Positions 52,422 to 60,390 of a stretch of 64,000 nt of DNA are shown here, in pieces. The stretch is from an uncultured Flavobacteriales bacterium. Its GTDB lineage: Bacteria > Bacteroidota > Bacteroidia > Flavobacteriales > Schleiferiaceae. The stretch's first letter is position 1. Each line of letters opens with the position of its first letter. The stretch is from the NCBI GenBank assembly GCA_905478295.1, contig CAJQHZ010000035.1, positions 1 through 64,000 of the forward strand, read 5' to 3'. The notes under the pieces were generated by a model. It saw nothing but the letters and a program-made list of their open reading frames with translations, did no database searches and was not told the DNA's origin. Made by a program: the position numbers and the translations under genes.

Positions 52422-55217
52422 ATGAACAAAACCCTTCTTTTTCTAGCACTTTTGTGCGGCAGTTCAGTGTACGCACAACTTAGCGGAACAGTTGTTGATC
52501 CTCGTGGAGAGCCTATTGTTGGAGCAAGCGTCCTATTGTTGAATCAATCAACACCCACAAACATTGGCACAGTGACTGATTTTGACGGGAATTGGTCCTT
52601 AAATATCTATGGGAAGAATGCTGAGAGCGCGGCCGTTCGCGTTCAAAGTATGGGATTTCAATCATTAGATTTCAAAACCATAGGAACGACTGATAATAGA
52701 ATCGTTTTACAACCGGATCAAAACCTGCTTAAAGAAGTTAGCGTGGTGCAACAGCGTTTGAGTGCGCAGCAAGAAAAAAGTGCCCTTACCGTTGAAAGTA
52801 TGGATGCATTGGCCATTAAAGAAAGTCCCAGTGTCAGTTTTTACGATCATTTAGGCACATTAAAAGGCGTCGATTTGACGAGCGCGAGTATAGGGTTTAA
52901 AATCATCAATACGAGAGGTTTCAACAGTACTTCTCCCGTTAGGTCGCTGCAACTTATAGATGGAGTGGACAATCAAAGTCCAGGATTGAATTTTAGTTTA
53001 GGTAATTTCCTAGGTGCACCGGATCTAGATATCGTAACTGTTGATGTTATCGCAGGTGCGAGCACAGCCTTTTATGGTCCCAGTGCTTTTAACGGAGTAA
53101 TAGCCATGCAAACGAAAGATCCATTTCAGTTTACTGGATTGAGCGCAAGCTTAAAAGCAGGGGAGCGAAATCTCACCGAGTTTTCCGCACGTTGGGCGGC
53201 AAAAGTAAATGAAAAGTTTGCATATAAAATCAACGTATTTGCTTTAAAGGCGGACGATTGGCAGGCAAATAATATGGATCCTACTGAAGTAAGTCGAGAT
53301 GATGCCACAAACCCAGGAGGATATGATGCAGTAAATCGTTACGGTGATGAAGATTGGTGGGACGATGGTGGAGATACAAAGACTTTTCCTGGATTAGGTA
53401 GATTTTATCGTCCTGGCATTGAAGAAAAGTATTTAGTGGATTATGATACTGAAAACATCAAGTTGACCACTGCACTACACTATAAAATCAAGGAGGATTT
53501 AACCGCTATTTATGCGGTCAATTTTGGTTCAGGTACAACTGTTTATCAAGGGGATAATAGATACAGTCTCAAAGACATATTATTTCTTCAGAATAGGGTG
53601 GAGCTGCAAAAAAAAGACAAGTGGTTTTGGCGCGCTTATTCGACCCATGAAGATGCTGGTAATAGTTACGACGCCTACTTTACAGCGCTAAGAATGCAAG
53701 ACAGCGTAGTATCGAATCAATCCTACAATCTGTATTACACGGGCCTTTGGAATATCTTTAATAGACCACAAGTTCGTGCCATGCCCGGGGCTCCGGCAAA
53801 CAGCCTTCCTATGAGTCAGTATCAGTCTATAATGGATTCATTGATAGCAAGTAACCCGGATTTTTTCAACCAACTACACGAAGACAACAGAAATAATGTA
53901 TCGATAGCTACAGCATCTGACGCATTAGGTGCAGTTACGATTGAGGAACTTGAAAGTTTCGCAAATCAACTAATTCCCGGTACATCGGAGTTTAACAACT
54001 TGAAAAACCACATTACCTCGACTCTTTTCACAGAAGGGGGCAGCAGGTTTTACGATAAATCAGCCTTGTACCATACACAAGGTGAGCGCACCTTTACATA
54101 CGACAATGGTGCAGTGTTAAGAGTAGGCGGAAACTTCCGCTTGTACACTCCAAAATCCGCAGGAACCATATTCTCAGATACAGCGGGTACCATAATTACC
54201 AATAGAGAAGCGGGTATATATGGTGGATGGGAACAATCCTTTTTGGATGAGCGACTCAAATTAAGTGCTACGGGAAGGGTCGATAAAAATCAGAATTTTA
54301 AAGCGTTGGTTTCTCCGGCAGTTTCTTCTGTTTACAAAGCCACTGAGAATCAAACTTTTCGTGTAAGTTTTTCAAGTGCCATTCGTAATCCAACATTAGC
54401 TGATCAATATTTAAATTACAACGTAGGTAGAGCCGTACTTCTAGGCAATCTAAATGGTTTTGACTCTTTAGTTACACTAGATAACATTGCCGACTATCTA
54501 GGTAAACCTGCGAATGAAAGACTTTCACATGATTTTGGTTATTTCAACGTTGACGCTATTCGCCCAGAAAAGGTAAAAACTGCTGAGGCGGGTTACCGAG
54601 CGACTATAGGGACACGCATTTTTGTGGATGCAAATTACTATTACAGTCTTTATGATGATTTTATAGGTTACATTATAGGAGCGGATATTGAAGAAGGTAC
54701 AACTGCGATTGACAGACTAAAGTCATTGCAGGTCTATCGCGTTGCTGCGAATGCAACCGAGCAAGTAACGACTCAAGGCTTTAGTATTGGTATGAACACA
54801 TTTGTCGGTGATTATCAGACTTTAACTGGTAATTACAGCTGGAATAAACTTACCTCTGCAGTTACAGATCCTATAGTACCGGCCTTTAATACACCAGAGC
54901 ACAAGTTCAATCTAGGATGGAATATTCGTAATTACCCATGGAAGAATGATAATTCAAAGCTTATTGGTGCTGGTGTGAATTACAAATGGGTTGAGGGTTT
55001 TATATTTGAAGGATCGCCCCAATTTACAGGCTCTATACCCTCTTACGGCTTATGTGACGCACAAGTATCACTGACGCGAATAAAAGAAAACTCAGATAAA
55101 AAGCGTACCATTACATATAAATTAGGCGCTAGTAACGTCCTAAACAATAAAGTATATCAAGTATTTGGGGGGCCTTTAGTTGGGAGGTTGGCCTATCTAA
55201 GTATTCAAATTAATTAA
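52422..55217 (+). CDS. TonB-dependent outer-membrane receptor
   Basis: A 931-residue protein. The signal peptide (MNKTLLFLALLCGSSVYAQ) is followed by a carboxypeptidase-like regulatory domain (LSGTVVDPRGEPIVGASVLLLNQ...GTVTDFDGNW), then the plug (FNSTSPVRSLQLIDGVDNQSPG; DVDVIAGASTAFYGPSAFNGVIAMQTK) and a barrel with NPTLADQYLNYNVGRAVLLGNL-type strands. It imports a nutrient or siderophore with TonB energy; the substrate is unknown. Its neighbour 17 bases downstream is a T9SS-exported hydrolase-like protein, hinting at shared substrate handling. Confidence 0.92.
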   Translation: MNKTLLFLALLCGSSVYAQLSGTVVDPRGEPIVGASVLLLNQSTPTNIGTVTDFDGNWSLNIYGKNAESAAVRVQSMGFQSLDFKTIGTTDNRIVLQPDQNLLKEVSVVQQRLSAQQEKSALTVESMDALAIKESPSVSFYDHLGTLKGVDLTSASIGFKIINTRGFNSTSPVRSLQLIDGVDNQSPGLNFSLGNFLGAPDLDIVTVDVIAGASTAFYGPSAFNGVIAMQTKDPFQFTGLSASLKAGERNLTEFSARWAAKVNEKFAYKINVFALKADDWQANNMDPTEVSRDDATNPGGYDAVNRYGDEDWWDDGGDTKTFPGLGRFYRPGIEEKYLVDYDTENIKLTTALHYKIKEDLTAIYAVNFGSGTTVYQGDNRYSLKDILFLQNRVELQKKDKWFWRAYSTHEDAGNSYDAYFTALRMQDSVVSNQSYNLYYTGLWNIFNRPQVRAMPGAPANSLPMSQYQSIMDSLIASNPDFFNQLHEDNRNNVSIATASDALGAVTIEELESFANQLIPGTSEFNNLKNHITSTLFTEGGSRFYDKSALYHTQGERTFTYDNGAVLRVGGNFRLYTPKSAGTIFSDTAGTIITNREAGIYGGWEQSFLDERLKLSATGRVDKNQNFKALVSPAVSSVYKATENQTFRVSFSSAIRNPTLADQYLNYNVGRAVLLGNLNGFDSLVTLDNIADYLGKPANERLSHDFGYFNVDAIRPEKVKTAEAGYRATIGTRIFVDANYYYSLYDDFIGYIIGADIEEGTTAIDRLKSLQVYRVAANATEQVTTQGFSIGMNTFVGDYQTLTGNYSWNKLTSAVTDPIVPAFNTPEHKFNLGWNIRNYPWKNDNSKLIGAGVNYKWVEGFIFEGSPQFTGSIPSYGLCDAQVSLTRIKENSDKKRTITYKLGASNVLNNKVYQVFGGPLVGRLAYLSIQIN

Positions 55218-55239
55218 CCTCTCTTTTAAGAACATGCCT

Positions 55240-56823
55240 ATGAAAAAGATTACTTTTTTACTCTGTACATTGCTGTTTTCAGTAACCGTAGTAGCACAAC
55301 GCTACACCACTGAAATATTCAATGACAATGAAATTATTGTATCCTCAGATGTCAGTTATGGTGTCAATTTCAACCCTTACATAGATTCTGCATTGCTTGG
55401 AGGAACGAATCTTCAACCGTTACAAGCAGACTTTTATATGCCTTCTCCTGCTGTAGATACAGTGACGAATCGTCCAGTTGTTATTGTATGGCATACAGGT
55501 TCATTCCTACCAAAAGGGATAAACGGCTCACCACTTGGAACGCGTCAAGACAGTGCGGTTGTCGAAATGTGTAGCCGATTTGCTAAGATGGGATATGTAA
55601 GTATTGCAGCCTCTTACCGCTTAGGTTGGTTGGCAAACAGTACCAATTTAGATGTACGCCGCGGTAGTAACTTATTAGCTGTGTATTACTCTATCCAAGA
55701 TGCGAAAGCTTTAGTTCGCTTTTTGAACTTAACAGGAGGGATGAATAATCCTTTCGGTATTGATGCTAGCAAAACTATTATGGTGGGTCAAGGTTCAGGT
55801 GGATATTTGACATTTGCATATGCGACTATAGACAAACATTCAGAAGTCGCAGGGCCAAATAAATTTAAGTATCAGGATTCAACCGGCATCTTCGGTCAGC
55901 CTGTACTTCCAGGCGACCCTTACGTAGATACGTCTATCGTAGGTGATATCGACGGCTTTGGTGCAGAGGTAGTAATTACCGGTCAGAATACCTTAGGCTT
56001 ACCAACAATGGACTATAGCTCTCCTGGTCGTAACTATATTAATCATCCAGGTATGCCGGATGATATTCTTATGACTATCAATATGGGAGGCGCTATGGGA
56101 GATGGTGCTTGGTTGGAACAAGGTGATGTTCCGATGCTGAGTATCCATAGCAAATTTGATTTCTTTGCACCATATGATACAGGTATGGTTTACGTACCAA
56201 TCGGTGCTCAATTCTTTGCAGTAGTTAGCGTTACTGGATCATACGGAGCAATTAAAGCGGCCAACGCATTCGGGAATAATGATGTATTCTTAGACGAAAA
56301 CTATACCGATGCAGTTTGGGTAGACCAACAAGCAACTAATCCTACAGGTGAAGAGTGTCTATATACTGTTGAAATTCCTCCGGCGCAAGCAGCAACTCCA
56401 TGGATTGTTCATACTTCTCCTTGGAATTGGTATGATCCAAATGATCCGAATATTACATCAACTGATGCAAATCCAAATGTGAAGAGTACTTCAATAGCTT
56501 GGATGGATACGGTTATGTCATTCATAGTACCACGTATGGCTACTGTACTTCAAGCAGAAGGGGTACCGGCAGGTATCGTTGAAACGACGCAAACGTTCAA
56601 GGTTTATCCAAACCCAGCCTCTGATGTTGTGGCCATTAAAGGAACGAATGGCAGCACGTTTACAAGTGTACAAGCTTTCGACATAACCGGTAGAGTAGTG
56701 TACGCTTCGGATGCCACTGGCAACAGTTTAAGCATTGATGTGTCGAATTGGAATAATGGAATCTATTTGGTGCAAATAGCTACCGAAAATGGTGTCCAAG
56801 TCAAACGCATCGTCGTAAACTAA
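55240..56823 (+). CDS. Secreted alpha/beta-hydrolase-like protein with T9SS type A sorting domain
   Basis: A 527-residue protein from the ATG at 55240 (MKKITFLLCTLLFSVTVVAQ signal); an ATG six bases earlier is possible. Residues about 80-330 resemble carboxylesterase/alpha-beta-hydrolase proteins (PVVIVWHTGSFLPKG; MGYVSIAASYRLGW; YYSIQDAKALVRFL; KTIMVGQGSGGYLTFAYA; later DVPMLSIHSKFDFFAPYD). The nucleophile elbow reads GQGSGGY, so the Gly two residues before Ser in GxSxG is replaced by Gln. The last 80 residues (VYPNPASDVVAIKG...FDITGRVVY...NNGIYLVQIATENGVQVKRIVV) are a T9SS type A sorting tail. Confidence 0.85.
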   Translation: MKKITFLLCTLLFSVTVVAQRYTTEIFNDNEIIVSSDVSYGVNFNPYIDSALLGGTNLQPLQADFYMPSPAVDTVTNRPVVIVWHTGSFLPKGINGSPLGTRQDSAVVEMCSRFAKMGYVSIAASYRLGWLANSTNLDVRRGSNLLAVYYSIQDAKALVRFLNLTGGMNNPFGIDASKTIMVGQGSGGYLTFAYATIDKHSEVAGPNKFKYQDSTGIFGQPVLPGDPYVDTSIVGDIDGFGAEVVITGQNTLGLPTMDYSSPGRNYINHPGMPDDILMTINMGGAMGDGAWLEQGDVPMLSIHSKFDFFAPYDTGMVYVPIGAQFFAVVSVTGSYGAIKAANAFGNNDVFLDENYTDAVWVDQQATNPTGEECLYTVEIPPAQAATPWIVHTSPWNWYDPNDPNITSTDANPNVKSTSIAWMDTVMSFIVPRMATVLQAEGVPAGIVETTQTFKVYPNPASDVVAIKGTNGSTFTSVQAFDITGRVVYASDATGNSLSIDVSNWNNGIYLVQIATENGVQVKRIVVN

Positions 56824-56846
56824 ACGACCGCGCTTAATGTTAATAG

Positions 56847-56879
56847 AGTCCTCATACGAACGTATGGGGACTTTTTTTT
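56847..56879 (+). terminator. Rho-independent terminator after the T9SS hydrolase gene
   Basis: AGTCCTCATACG-AA-CGTATGGGGACT forms a twelve-position stem with one T-G wobble and a minimal loop, followed by a run of eight T. It lies 24 bases after the stop codon and 34 bases before the aminotransferase ATG. It ends the TonB receptor/T9SS transcript. Confidence 0.85.
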
Positions 56880-56912
56880 GCCATAGATTTGCCCACGATA
56901 AAGGAAACCCAA

Positions 56913-57758
56913 ATGATTAATTTCAATACGCAACTTCAAGAACTCGAGAAACTACCCATTACAGCTTTAGCTCGTGCAGCACGTTATGGCGATGGTGTCT
57001 TTGAGACCATCAGGATGCGTGAGGGTAAATTGCTCTTCATAGAAGATCACTATTTCCGATTGATGGCCAGTATGCGTATTCTACGCATGGCAATCCCTAT
57101 GGAGTTTACTCCAGAATTCATTGTGGATCAATCATTGAGGCTTGCTGAGGAACGCGGATTTGAAAACGGTCGCTTGCGATTACAAATCGTTCGCAGCGGA
57201 GGTGGTACTTATACGCCAAATAGTAATACGATTGATTGGTGGATGGAGTTGGACCCGCTCGAGACGAAGGACTACGTTTTAAATAACGTAGGCTTGAAAG
57301 TGGAGCTTTTTAAAGATCATTACGTACAACCAGGGCTACTATCTACATTAAAAAGTAGCAATGCCTTGCCCTATGTTTTAGGAAGCATTTATGCCCAAGA
57401 GAATCAATTCGATGCGGTTCTTTTAGTTAATGATGCTAAGCGATTGGTCGAAGCGAATTACGGGAATGTTTTTCTAGTTCAAGGCGACATTCTACGCACC
57501 GCCCCTTTAGAAGATGGCGCATTACGAGGCATTTTTAGGAAGAATGTACTCGATTGGGCGAAGGAAATAGGACTCGAAGTACAAGAGGCCTCAATTAACC
57601 CATTTGACTTACAAAAAGCGGATGAAGTTTGGATCACAAATACAATTCGCGGTATTCAGTGGGTTGAGCAGTACCGTAAAAAGACATTTGGTGCAAGCAA
57701 AGCGAAAGAGATGATTGATATGATCAACCGGAAGCTCAATGTCTTAGGTGCCCTTTAA
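56913..57758 (+). CDS. Class IV aminotransferase (PLP-dependent)
   Basis: A 281-residue protein from the ATG at 56913 (MINFNTQLQELEKLPI); an upstream TTG at 56889 would add eight residues and is less likely. It has the class IV opening RAARYGDGVFETIRMREGKLLFIEDHYFRL, the PLP-lysine segment LLSTLKSSNALPYVLGSIYAQ and the closing NTIRGIQWVEQYR. It could be a branched-chain aminotransferase or aminodeoxychorismate lyase relative. The gene ends with a four-base overlap with the convergent YqgE gene. Confidence 0.88.
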   Translation: MINFNTQLQELEKLPITALARAARYGDGVFETIRMREGKLLFIEDHYFRLMASMRILRMAIPMEFTPEFIVDQSLRLAEERGFENGRLRLQIVRSGGGTYTPNSNTIDWWMELDPLETKDYVLNNVGLKVELFKDHYVQPGLLSTLKSSNALPYVLGSIYAQENQFDAVLLVNDAKRLVEANYGNVFLVQGDILRTAPLEDGALRGIFRKNVLDWAKEIGLEVQEASINPFDLQKADEVWITNTIRGIQWVEQYRKKTFGASKAKEMIDMINRKLNVLGAL

Positions 57759-58318
57759 TTCATCCAAGGATCTTCTGGTGCATTAGCCCATAGTGCGAAC
57801 TCGCCACCCAATGTCTTCATGTATTTACGCCACGCCTCACTAGTAAGCTCTAGTGGTTCTATTTCAAATGGAGGTTTCAGTACAATCCAAGTCCCTTGAC
57901 TAATTTCTTCCTCAAGTTGACCAGCGGCCCAACCACTATAACCTAAGAAAAACTTGCATCGTACCGATTCAAGATTCAACTCTCGAGCAGTTCTAATGGC
58001 TTCTTGTAAAACCGTATAATCTCCACCTAAATACAGGCCATTCCCGGCTTGCTTTGCACCGTTTAGCGTATCCATCGTATGTAAATAAAAGAGCGCATCT
58101 TGCTCTACAGGTCCACCGTAATAGATAGGGTCCTCGCCAGGAAGTTGATTCATAAAGTCTTGTGCAAGGAGGGAAGAGTTCTTATTAAGAGTGAATCCAA
58201 GCGAACCGTCTTTACCGTGAGCTGTTAGGTATACAACCGATTGCTCAAAAAAGCCATCACCGATAAGCGGTTTAGAAATTAAGAGTACGCCTTTTTGTGG
58301 ACGGTTTTTGTTTTGCAT
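57755..58318 (-). CDS. YqgE/AlgH family protein
   Basis: A 187-residue protein with the family motifs GVLLISKPLIGDGFFEQSVVYLTAHGKDGSLGFTLNK near the start, DPIYYGGPVEQDALFYLH and KFFLGYSGWAAGQLEEEISQGTWI. The function is not known; AlgH was once called a regulator in Pseudomonas. It is divergent from pdxH with only 17 bases between the ATGs, so the promoters must lie inside the opposite genes or overlap. Confidence 0.93.
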   Translation of the reverse strand: MQNKNRPQKGVLLISKPLIGDGFFEQSVVYLTAHGKDGSLGFTLNKNSSLLAQDFMNQLPGEDPIYYGGPVEQDALFYLHTMDTLNGAKQAGNGLYLGGDYTVLQEAIRTARELNLESVRCKFFLGYSGWAAGQLEEEISQGTWIVLKPPFEIEPLELTSEAWRKYMKTLGGEFALWANAPEDPWMN

Positions 58319-58335
58319 TACACTAATTTAGTAGC

Positions 58336-58974
58336 ATGGATTTACATAACATTCGCGAAGATTATAAGTTCGATTCATTGCTTGAAGCGAATCTACAGAA
58401 AAACCCTATTGATCAATTTAAAGATTGGTTTGAGAGTTATCAACTTTTAAGAGTAAAAGATGCCAATGCGATGGCAATTGCTACTGTAGATGGAAACGGT
58501 ATACCCCAGAATAGAATTGTGTTGTTGAAAGAGGTGCGTAAAGATGGTTTGGTATTTTATACGAACTATGCATCAAACAAGGGGCAACAACTTATTGAGA
58601 ATCCAAATATCAGTTCGCTTTTCTATTGGCGCGAACAAGAGCGTCAAATACGTATTACAGGAACGGTAAGTAAACTTGATGAGCAAGAGAACGAGAAGTA
58701 TTTCAAGACGAGACCCTGGCTTAGTCAAATAGGTGCGGCCGCTTCTGACCAAAGCAAGCCGATAGAAGATAGGAATGCGCTAGAAGCGAAGTTTAATGAA
58801 TTTCAGCAACATTATCCTGAGGGAAGTGCTGTTCCTAAGCCGGAATCTTGGGGTGGGTTCTTAATTTCTCCTGAAACTTTTGAGTTTTGGCAGGGTAGGT
58901 CTGGTAGGCTCCACGATCGAATCATCTACACGGTTATGGATGGGGAATGGTCCACCAAACGGTTACAGCCTTAG
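58336..58974 (+). CDS. pdxH: Pyridoxamine 5'-phosphate oxidase
   Basis: A 212-residue FMN enzyme that makes pyridoxal 5'-phosphate. Motifs: ANAMAIATVDGNGIPQNRIVLLKEVRKDGLVFYTNYASNKGQQLIENP, SSLFYWREQERQIRITGTVSKL, the PESWGGFLISPETFEFWQGRSGRLHDRI close. Full length. It starts 17 bases from the divergent YqgE gene and is followed by a bidirectional terminator. Confidence 0.96.
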   Translation: MDLHNIREDYKFDSLLEANLQKNPIDQFKDWFESYQLLRVKDANAMAIATVDGNGIPQNRIVLLKEVRKDGLVFYTNYASNKGQQLIENPNISSLFYWREQERQIRITGTVSKLDEQENEKYFKTRPWLSQIGAAASDQSKPIEDRNALEAKFNEFQQHYPEGSAVPKPESWGGFLISPETFEFWQGRSGRLHDRIIYTVMDGEWSTKRLQP

Positions 58975-58983
58975 CGTATGGGC

Positions 58984-59016
58984 AAAAAAAAATGCCTTCC
59001 CGAAGGAAGGCATTTT
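58984..59016. terminator. Bidirectional terminator between pdxH and the HU gene
   Basis: AAAATGCCTTCC-CGAA-GGAAGGCATTTT is a twelve-pair hairpin with a CGAA loop. Minus-strand reading from the HU gene ends in nine T, and plus-strand reading from pdxH ends in four T. Both genes stop within 25 bases of it. Confidence 0.9.
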
Positions 59017-59037
59017 GATAAGGTATAAGTCCTAAGA

Positions 59038-59307
59038 TTAGAGCTTACCGTTTAGGTCAGCACCAGCCTTAAACTTAGCTACATTCTTAGCAGCGATTTT
59101 GATTACTGCACCAGTTTGTGGGTTACGACCATCACGAGCTGCACGTGCAGATACAGAGAAAGAACCGAAACCTACTAGAGATACACGGCCACCGCCTGCT
59201 AGTGTAGAACCTACGTTACCAGTAAAAGAATCCAAAGCTGATTTAGCTTGTGCTTTAGAGATGCCAGCGTCTGCTGCCATTGCGTCGATCAATTGTGCTT
59301 TGTTCAT
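59038..59307 (-). CDS. HU family DNA-binding protein
   Basis: An 89-residue nucleoid protein, the usual HU length. Motifs: MNKAQLIDAMAADAGISKAQAKSALDSF, then GRVSLVGFGSFSVSARAARDGRNPQTGAVIKIAAKNVAKFKAGADL, where the RNPQTG turn is the DNA-intercalating arm. It binds DNA without sequence specificity as a dimer. It has its own consensus promoter at 59347-59376 and a bidirectional terminator. Confidence 0.96.
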   Translation of the reverse strand: MNKAQLIDAMAADAGISKAQAKSALDSFTGNVGSTLAGGGRVSLVGFGSFSVSARAARDGRNPQTGAVIKIAAKNVAKFKAGADLNGKL

Positions 59308-59346
59308 TGCAATTAGTTTTTAGTTGTTATTAATACGAATGCTTAT

Positions 59347-59376
59347 CAAATATAGCCGAAAATTGCTTCTATGCAA
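59347..59376 (-). promoter_or_regulatory. Bacteroidota-type promoter of the HU gene
   Basis: Minus strand: TTG (59374-59376), exactly 19 bases, then TATATTTG (59347-59354), a full match to TTG-N19-TAnnTTTG. It is 40 bases upstream of the HU start codon. The remaining part of this 153-base gap holds nothing else I recognise. Confidence 0.75.
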
Positions 59377-59460
59377 GTGTTTTCGGGCCTTCAGCCAAAA
59401 AAAGTTAATAACTAAGCGAAATTATTCACAATCAGCTAAAAAACTGAGATTAAAAACTTA

Positions 59461-60390
59461 TTAAATCAGTGGTAATTCATCTATTTGCATGCCATTAGCA
59501 AAGTCTTTTCCTGACATTTGGCGCTTTCCAGCAGCTTTAATAGACGTGATTTCGATATTTCCTTTGGAATATTTAAGGAATAAACCGCCCTTTAATCGAA
59601 ATAATACTGGATTAATACTGCTTATTTCGGCTGCACATACTGCGGCATTAATGAATTTATAATCTCCAAAATAGGCACCCGGAAACGGACTCAAACCTTT
59701 AATTTGACTTATGATTTGACTGGGAGATTTGGTAAAGTCTAGACGACAGTTTTCCCTATTTAATTTGGGAGCGTGTGTGGCAAGTTCACTGCTTTGGGAT
59801 TGAAGTGTACATTGTCCCTTAAAAATTGAATGAACCGTATCCACTACTAAGTCGGCTCCTAAAGGCATCATTGCATCATGAAGTTCCCCTGCAGTCCATT
59901 TGTCTTCTATATGTATATCTGATTGTCGGATGATAGAACCAGTATCTATATCCTTATCTAGAAAAAAGGTGGTTACACCGGTTTTCGTTTCTCCATTAAT
60001 GATGGCCCAATTAATAGGCGCGGCCCCTCTGTACGCAGGTAGCAATGAACCATGAAGATTAAACGTACCAAACGGAGGCATATTCCAAACCGCTTCCGGT
60101 AACATCCTGAATGCGACTACTATAAATAGATCCGCATTAAAAGCAGCCAATTCAGCGAGGAACGCCGTATCCTTTAGCGATGTTGGTTGAAGTACAGGAA
60201 TACCAAAGTCATTCGCCGCTTTCTTCACGGCACTCTCATTCAGTTTCCTACCACGCCCGGCCGGTTTATCCGCCACAGTGACCACAGCAACTACAGAGAT
60301 GTTGGCTTGAATCAATGCCTTCAATGGAGCTACCGCGAACTCCGGCGTTCCCATATATATTACGCTTTTATCCAAATTTTCTAAGCTCAT
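59461..60390 (-). CDS. fmt: Methionyl-tRNA formyltransferase
   Basis: A 309-residue enzyme that formylates initiator Met-tRNA. Motifs: VIYMGTPEFAVAPLKALI, ADKPAGRGRKL, the catalytic FNLHGSLLPAYRGAAPINWAI with TGVTTFFLDKDIDTG, and the C-terminal tRNA-binding domain from about residue 205. The ATG lies inside the end of the recQ gene (23-base overlap), so the two are cotranscribed. Confidence 0.96.
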   Translation of the reverse strand: MSLENLDKSVIYMGTPEFAVAPLKALIQANISVVAVVTVADKPAGRGRKLNESAVKKAANDFGIPVLQPTSLKDTAFLAELAAFNADLFIVVAFRMLPEAVWNMPPFGTFNLHGSLLPAYRGAAPINWAIINGETKTGVTTFFLDKDIDTGSIIRQSDIHIEDKWTAGELHDAMMPLGADLVVDTVHSIFKGQCTLQSQSSELATHAPKLNRENCRLDFTKSPSQIISQIKGLSPFPGAYFGDYKFINAAVCAAEISSINPVLFRLKGGLFLKYSKGNIEITSIKAAGKRQMSGKDFANGMQIDELPLI

